9,559 nt of DNA, from assembly GCA_003534085.1 (NCBI GenBank), contig DQBY01000075.1:1-9559 (forward strand), read 5' to 3'. This DNA comes from Candidatus Moraniibacteriota bacterium. Lineage in GTDB: Bacteria; Patescibacteriota; Minisyncoccia; Moranbacterales; UBA2206. The notes under the pieces are model-generated. The model saw only the letters and a program-made list of their open reading frames with translations. It searched no databases and was not told the origin of the DNA. Each line of letters begins with the position of its first letter. The stretch's first letter is position 1. The translations under genes and the position numbers were made by a program. Shown here piece after piece: positions 6,018 through 9,559 of this stretch.

Positions 6018-6818
6018 ATGCCAAAAATCATCATAATTGAAGATGACCAGATGATTTCTGAAATTTATCAGAAGAAATTTTCCGATTCCGGATATGAGGT
6101 TTTTGCGGTCGAATCGGGAGAGCAGGCATTGAAAATCGCCAGGAAAGAAAAAGTCGATGCCGTCATCTCCGACCTTATGATGCCGAAGATGGACGGTTTC
6201 GAGGTGATACGGAATCTGCGCGACGGAACATACGATCCGGGCATAAAAATAATAATTTCCAGCAATTTGAGCCAGAAAGAGGATCGCGACAAGGCGATGC
6301 AGCTGGGAGCCGACGGATTCATCGCTAAATCGGACTTCAGCCCTTCAGAATTGGTGGCGGAGGTGAACCGATTCTTGAACCAGTTCAACGAACAGAAGAA
6401 AAACCAAGATAAACAAGAATCTTCTGAGCCGATCCTGCCGCAATCAGGAAAAAAGAAAATATTGATGATCGAGGATGAAGAAATCTTCATCGAAATGTTC
6501 GGAGAAAAATTGAAACAAGACGGGTTTGAAGTGGTGACTGCCAGGAACGGAGCCTGGGGGGTGAAGGAAGCTTTCAAGGAAAATTTCGACCTATACATCA
6601 TCGATATGGTCATGCCGGCCATGGGCGGAGAAGAAATGATAACGAAATTGAAAATGGAAGATCAGACCAAGAATATTCCGATAATTGTCCTTTCAGCTTC
6701 GGTCGATGACGAAACGATAAAGAGAGTCGAGGAAATGGGAGTGGAAACTTTTTTCATAAAGACGCAGACCACTCCGGGCGAAGTGTCAAATAAAGTCAAA
6801 GAAATAATCGGAAACTAA
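6018..6818 (+). CDS. Tandem receiver-domain response regulator (REC-REC)
   Basis: 266 residues made of two CheY-like receiver domains and no visible DNA-binding, enzymatic or other output domain. REC1 covers about 1-122: acidic pocket Glu8-Asp9-Asp10, phosphoacceptor Asp52 in SDLMMPKMDG, switch Ser81/Ser82, conserved Lys104 in FIAKSD. A polar linker of about 20 residues (124-144, rich in Q, K, E and N) leads to REC2 (about 146-266): acidic pocket Glu152-Asp153-Glu154, phosphoacceptor Asp196 in IDMVMPAMGG, switch Ser226, Lys248 in FFIKTQ. Both domains keep the residues needed for phosphorylation, so it may act as a phosphorelay node or work by protein-protein contact (inference). No histidine kinase is in the window. 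The aspS start follows 10 bp after the stop with no terminator, so the two are probably co-transcribed. No Shine-Dalgarno is visible. Confidence 0.9.
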   Translation: MPKIIIIEDDQMISEIYQKKFSDSGYEVFAVESGEQALKIARKEKVDAVISDLMMPKMDGFEVIRNLRDGTYDPGIKIIISSNLSQKEDRDKAMQLGADGFIAKSDFSPSELVAEVNRFLNQFNEQKKNQDKQESSEPILPQSGKKKILMIEDEEIFIEMFGEKLKQDGFEVVTARNGAWGVKEAFKENFDLYIIDMVMPAMGGEEMITKLKMEDQTKNIPIIVLSASVDDETIKRVEEMGVETFFIKTQTTPGEVSNKVKEIIGN

Positions 6819-6828
6819 TTTTAACATC

Positions 6829-8148
6829 ATGAACAGGACGCTTATCAATGAAACCCCGAATCTAATAGGGCAAACAGTGAAGCTTTCCGGCTGGGTCAAT
6901 GTCCGAAGGGATCACGGAAAACTTATTTTTATCGATCTCCGCGATCGGACAGGCTCGATCCAGATGGTGATCATTCCGGACAAGGAAGATGCGTACAAAA
7001 CTGCCAAAGAGGTGCGCAGCGAGTTTGTGATTGAAGTTGAAGGATTGGTCAAACAGCGTCCGGGCGGAGCTAAAAAGGAGGGAGTGGCTACCGGCGGAGT
7101 GGAAATTGAAGTCGAAAAGATGACAGTGCTGGCAAAACCTGAAGGCGATCTGCCGGTTGATATATCGGAAGATGATTTCAATCTGCATCTTGACACCTTA
7201 CTTGATCATCGAGTGCTGACGCTTCGCAATGAAAAGGTGAAAGCGATTTTCAACGTTTATTCAGAAATTTTGAGCGCTTATGCCGAGTTTATGAAGAAAG
7301 AAGGTTTTGTTGAAATCAAAACCCCGAAAATTTTAAGCGCGGCCACCGAGGGCGGAGCGAATTTTTTCAAAATAAAATATTTTGAGCGTGAGGCGTATCT
7401 GGCGCAAAGCCCGCAATTTTACAAACAGGCCGGCGCCGGAATTTTTGAGAGAGTTTTCGAGGTCGGTTCGGTTTTCAGGGCGGAACCTCATTATACGACC
7501 AGACATGTGAATGAATACATCGGAATGGACGGCGAGATGGCTTTCATCGACAGCTTTGAAGATGTGATGGAAGAATTGGAAAAGACGATGGCGCATGTCA
7601 TGAAAAATGTTTCAGAAAAATGCCAGAACGACCTCAGAAAATACGAAGCGGAAATTCTTCCGGTCGGAAGTATCCCTAGGATAAAACTTACTGAAGCTTT
7701 GGATATTTTAGAAAAAGAATACGGGAAAAAGATGGAAACGGTGGACATCGATTCAGAAGGAGAAAGGATGATCTGTGATTGGGCGAAAAAGAACCATAAC
7801 AGCGATTTTGTATTTTTGACGCATTACCCGACAGCAATCAGGCCTTTTTATTCGATGCCGAGCGCGGATCCTCAATATACGGAAACTTTCGATCTTTTGT
7901 TCATGGGCGTGGAAATTGCCAGCGGAGGACAGAGGATCCATGATTACAACCAGCTGGTGGCGGCGATCAAAAAGAAAAAACTGAAGCCGGAAGACTTCGA
8001 ACATTATTTGGATATTTTCAAATACGGCATTCCGCCGCACGGAGGCTGGGGGCTCGGTTCCGAAAGGATCGTCCAAAAAATTCTCGGACTCAAAAGCATC
8101 AAGGAGGCGATTCTGTTTCCGAGAGACGTGAAAAGGCTGACGCCGTAA
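6829..8148 (+). CDS. aspS: Aspartyl-tRNA synthetase, archaeal type (possibly non-discriminating)
   Basis: Class IIb synthetase attaching aspartate to tRNA-Asp, and possibly also to tRNA-Asn where an Asp-tRNA(Asn) amidotransferase route exists. 439 residues, the size of archaeal/eukaryotic-type enzymes; bacterial AspRS is about 590 because of an inserted GAD domain, absent here. Residues about 17-105 form the anticodon-binding OB fold (GWVNVRRDHGKLIFIDLRDR). Motif 1 includes KKEGFVEIKTPKI with Pro166. TEGGANFFKIKYF and AYLAQSPQFYKQ are archaeal-type signatures. Motif 2 is FRAEPHYTTRH (216-226) and motif 3 is GWGLGSERI (406-414), with LFPRDVKRLTP at the C-terminus as in archaeal enzymes. The OB-fold signature GWVNxRRDxG looks more like bacterial AspRS. 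The position that is Trp in discriminating and His in non-discriminating archaeal enzymes appears to be Asn, so specificity cannot be settled by reading. Confidence 0.95.
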   Translation: MNRTLINETPNLIGQTVKLSGWVNVRRDHGKLIFIDLRDRTGSIQMVIIPDKEDAYKTAKEVRSEFVIEVEGLVKQRPGGAKKEGVATGGVEIEVEKMTVLAKPEGDLPVDISEDDFNLHLDTLLDHRVLTLRNEKVKAIFNVYSEILSAYAEFMKKEGFVEIKTPKILSAATEGGANFFKIKYFEREAYLAQSPQFYKQAGAGIFERVFEVGSVFRAEPHYTTRHVNEYIGMDGEMAFIDSFEDVMEELEKTMAHVMKNVSEKCQNDLRKYEAEILPVGSIPRIKLTEALDILEKEYGKKMETVDIDSEGERMICDWAKKNHNSDFVFLTHYPTAIRPFYSMPSADPQYTETFDLLFMGVEIASGGQRIHDYNQLVAAIKKKKLKPEDFEHYLDIFKYGIPPHGGWGLGSERIVQKILGLKSIKEAILFPRDVKRLTP

Positions 8149-8154
8149 GGAAAA

Positions 8155-8269
8155 ATCCCAGCACTAATTCCGATTACGATGGGGGTAGTATAGGGTGTAC
8201 TGCTCGGATTCGCCTGCGGCTTATACTTTAATATAAAAACCAAAATAAATCTGCGAATTAGTGCGGGAT
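8155..8269. repeat. Inverted-repeat-bounded segment of 115 bp
   Basis: ATCCC-A-GCACTAATTC (8155-8170) and GAATTAGTGC-GGGAT (8255-8269) are inverted copies, pairing over 15 bp with one unpaired A. They frame about 84 bp with no gene. No clear target-site duplication is seen in the flanks (AAAA versus GCTC). It could be a MITE-like element, a long RNA hairpin, or a dispersed intergenic repeat. Confidence 0.55.
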
Positions 8270-8272
8270 GCT

Positions 8273-8309
8273 CATTTTTGTAGCTGCTCGTTCCTCGCAG
8301 ACAAAAATG
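8273..8309. repeat. Perfect hairpin directly before the MFS start codon
   Basis: CATTTTTGT (8273-8281) pairs with ACAAAAATG (8301-8309), then after an AG bulge CTGC (8284-8287) pairs with GCAG (8297-8300), leaving a 9-nt loop. The stem has 13 base pairs and ends 2 nt before the ATG at 8312. In mRNA it would occupy the ribosome-binding region. It follows the preceding inverted repeat at once, so the two may form one composite repeat. Confidence 0.6.
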
Positions 8310-8311
8310 GC

Positions 8312-9484
8312 ATGAAAAAACACATAGAAAAACTTGACCTGACCAGGATAAAGCTGATCCGATTCATCGGGTTCCTGATGGGATTTGCCCAGGCGATTTT
8401 GGCTTATGTGATGTCTTCTTTTTTCAAGGAAGCGTCCGGGATTGAGAATGTCGGCATCTTCTATACCGTTTCTTATGTGATTTTCCTTTTGATCCTTCTC
8501 AATCTTCACAAATTAATCAGGACTTTGGGGAAATCCAATGTTTTTTATTTTGCTCTTTTGACCAAAATAATCGCCGTAGTTTTTTTGATAATGAACGGTC
8601 CTTCCCAGATAGGAGCGTTTCTCCTGATGCTCTATATCATCCTCGGGCATATCGAATGGGTGGCGCTGGATAACATCGTTGAAGGATTTTCAACTGACAA
8701 GATGTCTGGCCGGATCCGCGGATTGCAGCTTACGGCTCTCAGCTTCGGATTTTTGCTCGGGCCGTTTGTTTCGACATACATCCTAGAACGGACGGATTTT
8801 TCCGGAGTTTTTCTGCTCTCCTTGATCTTGAACGCGGTCATCCTTGTTTTTTCTTTGCTTGTTTTCCGAAATGTCAGCCAGAAATTCAGGGAAAAAGAAA
8901 AAGTGACCGAGGTCATAAAAAAAGCTTTCGCCAGAAAGAATATCATCAGGATCTATTATGTTTCCTTTGTCTTGGATTTTTTTTATGCCTTTATGGTGAT
9001 ATACACGCCGATCCATCTGAGAAATCTCGGTTATTCTTGGGAGGATATCGGCTTGATCTTCACGATGATGCTCGTTCCTTTCGTCTTGGTGCAATATCCG
9101 ATGGGAGTTTTGGCTGACAAAAGAACCGGAGAAAAAGAATTTATCATAGCCGCTTTGCTGATAATGGGCGCTTCCACTCTTGCCATATTTTTTATGGGAA
9201 CCGGAACGATCCTTGCTTGGGGAGCGGTGCTTTTTTGCACCAGGATCGGAGCGGCGCTTATTGAAATCTTGAGAGATTCATATTTTTACAAGCGGATCGA
9301 CAAGCATGATGTCGATCTGGTCGATTTTTTCCGGACCTCTTTGCCGGCGGCATATATCTTCGCGACTATACTTTCTTCCTTCATGTTCCTTTTTCTGCCT
9401 ATCCAATCTGCTTTCATACTGGTCGGAATCGTGGTGCTTTCCGCCTTGGTTCCGGCTTTCAGGCTGAATGATAACAAATGCTAA
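8312..9484 (+). CDS. MFS-type membrane transporter
   Basis: 390 residues, an integral inner-membrane protein with about 12 hydrophobic helices. Approximate positions are 15-35, 48-68, 77-95, 100-118, 137-157, 164-186, then a charged central loop (187-210), and 212-236, 245-265, 273-290, 293-312, 343-363, 365-385. This 6+6 layout fits the major facilitator superfamily. PMGVLADKRTGEKEF after the eighth helix resembles MFS motif A (GxLaDrxGrk), and STDKMSGRIRG is a typical cytosolic loop in the first half. Substrate unknown. An in-frame GTG at 8261 would add 17 residues (RDAHFCSCSFLADKNG), but these are encoded by the hairpin repeat and look non-coding, so the ATG at 8312 is preferred. No Shine-Dalgarno is visible; the hairpin lies there instead. 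It may be read from the aspS transcript, as no clear terminator separates them. Confidence 0.85.
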   Translation: MKKHIEKLDLTRIKLIRFIGFLMGFAQAILAYVMSSFFKEASGIENVGIFYTVSYVIFLLILLNLHKLIRTLGKSNVFYFALLTKIIAVVFLIMNGPSQIGAFLLMLYIILGHIEWVALDNIVEGFSTDKMSGRIRGLQLTALSFGFLLGPFVSTYILERTDFSGVFLLSLILNAVILVFSLLVFRNVSQKFREKEKVTEVIKKAFARKNIIRIYYVSFVLDFFYAFMVIYTPIHLRNLGYSWEDIGLIFTMMLVPFVLVQYPMGVLADKRTGEKEFIIAALLIMGASTLAIFFMGTGTILAWGAVLFCTRIGAALIEILRDSYFYKRIDKHDVDLVDFFRTSLPAAYIFATILSSFMFLFLPIQSAFILVGIVVLSALVPAFRLNDNKC

Positions 9485-9558
9485 GCGGAACTTCCGGCCA
9501 GGGCGGCAACTGCGCGCACTTGATGCCGATAAGCGCTCAAGAGGTGTTTTTTGGTTGA
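9481..9558 (-). other. Possible end of a convergent gene at the right edge
   Basis: On the minus strand a frame is open from the window edge for 25 codons and stops at 9481-9483, overlapping the MFS stop. It contains RHQVRAVAALAGSSA. On the + strand a 26-codon frame starts at ATG 9478 (overlapping the MFS stop as ATGCTAA) and ends at 9556-9558. The segment is locally GC-rich compared with its surroundings. Neither frame is recognised and both may be chance. Confidence 0.2.
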
Positions 9559-9559
9559 A

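Noticed and set aside
6068..6622. 184-codon minus-strand frame opposite the receiver-domain gene
   Set aside because: It is antisense to a clear REC-REC coding region, and its Ser/Phe-rich translation shows no family features.
8261..8311. GTG start at 8261 for the MFS gene, adding 17 residues
   Set aside because: The added residues are encoded by the inverted repeats and look unlike a transporter N-terminus; ATG 8312 begins a natural amphipathic lead into the first helix.
1..9559. Alternative genetic code with UGA read as glycine
   Set aside because: TGA ends two genes exactly at ATGA overlaps, and no gene has an in-frame TGA.

Overview
The window looks like a piece of a bacterial chromosome, most plausibly from a reduced-genome lineage of the Patescibacteria/CPR type. 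This is inferred, not proven. The supporting signs are an archaeal-type aspartyl-tRNA synthetase of only 439 residues, very short or overlapping gene junctions, starts that mostly lack a Shine-Dalgarno sequence, and short stand-alone regulators. TGA serves as a real stop (at 1845-1847 and 2711-2713) and no gene contains it in frame, so the UGA=Gly code of Gracilibacteria/Absconditabacteria does not apply. All recognisable genes lie on the + strand.

Region 1 (1-3538) is a tightly coupled four-gene cassette. It holds the C-terminal part of a radical SAM/SPASM protein with an added CBM9-like beta domain, a GT-A glycosyltransferase, an extended-SDR sugar-nucleotide epimerase-like protein, and a small alkaline-phosphatase-superfamily ('sulfatase-like') enzyme. 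Neighbouring genes overlap by 7, 4 and 4 bp and the set ends at a small hairpin terminator. Sampled lines of the first three genes are clearly more AT-rich (about 27-32% GC) than the synthetase genes (about 48%), which suggests an accessory, possibly acquired, glycan- or peptide-modifying locus. The cassette continues to the left of the window.

Region 2 (3539-5644) is a self-contained argS unit. It has a near-consensus sigma-70 promoter, a leader of about 130 nt with a large two-part hairpin and a competing smaller hairpin, arginyl-tRNA synthetase with a charged N-terminal extension, and a strong intrinsic terminator.

Region 3 (5645-6017) holds no convincing gene. It contains short unassigned open frames and a second, apparently orphan, intrinsic terminator.

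Region 4 (6018-8148) pairs a stand-alone tandem receiver-domain protein with aspS, 10 bp apart and probably co-transcribed. Region 5 (8149-8311) is a short spacer made almost entirely of two consecutive inverted repeats, the second ending directly before the start codon of a 12-helix MFS-type membrane transporter (8312-9484). The last 75 bases are locally GC-rich and may hold the end of a convergent gene.

The strongest candidates for something undescribed are the SPASM/CBM9-like fusion with its coupled glycosyltransferase, SDR and phosphatase-like partners, the structured argS leader, and the repeat-built spacer before the transporter.
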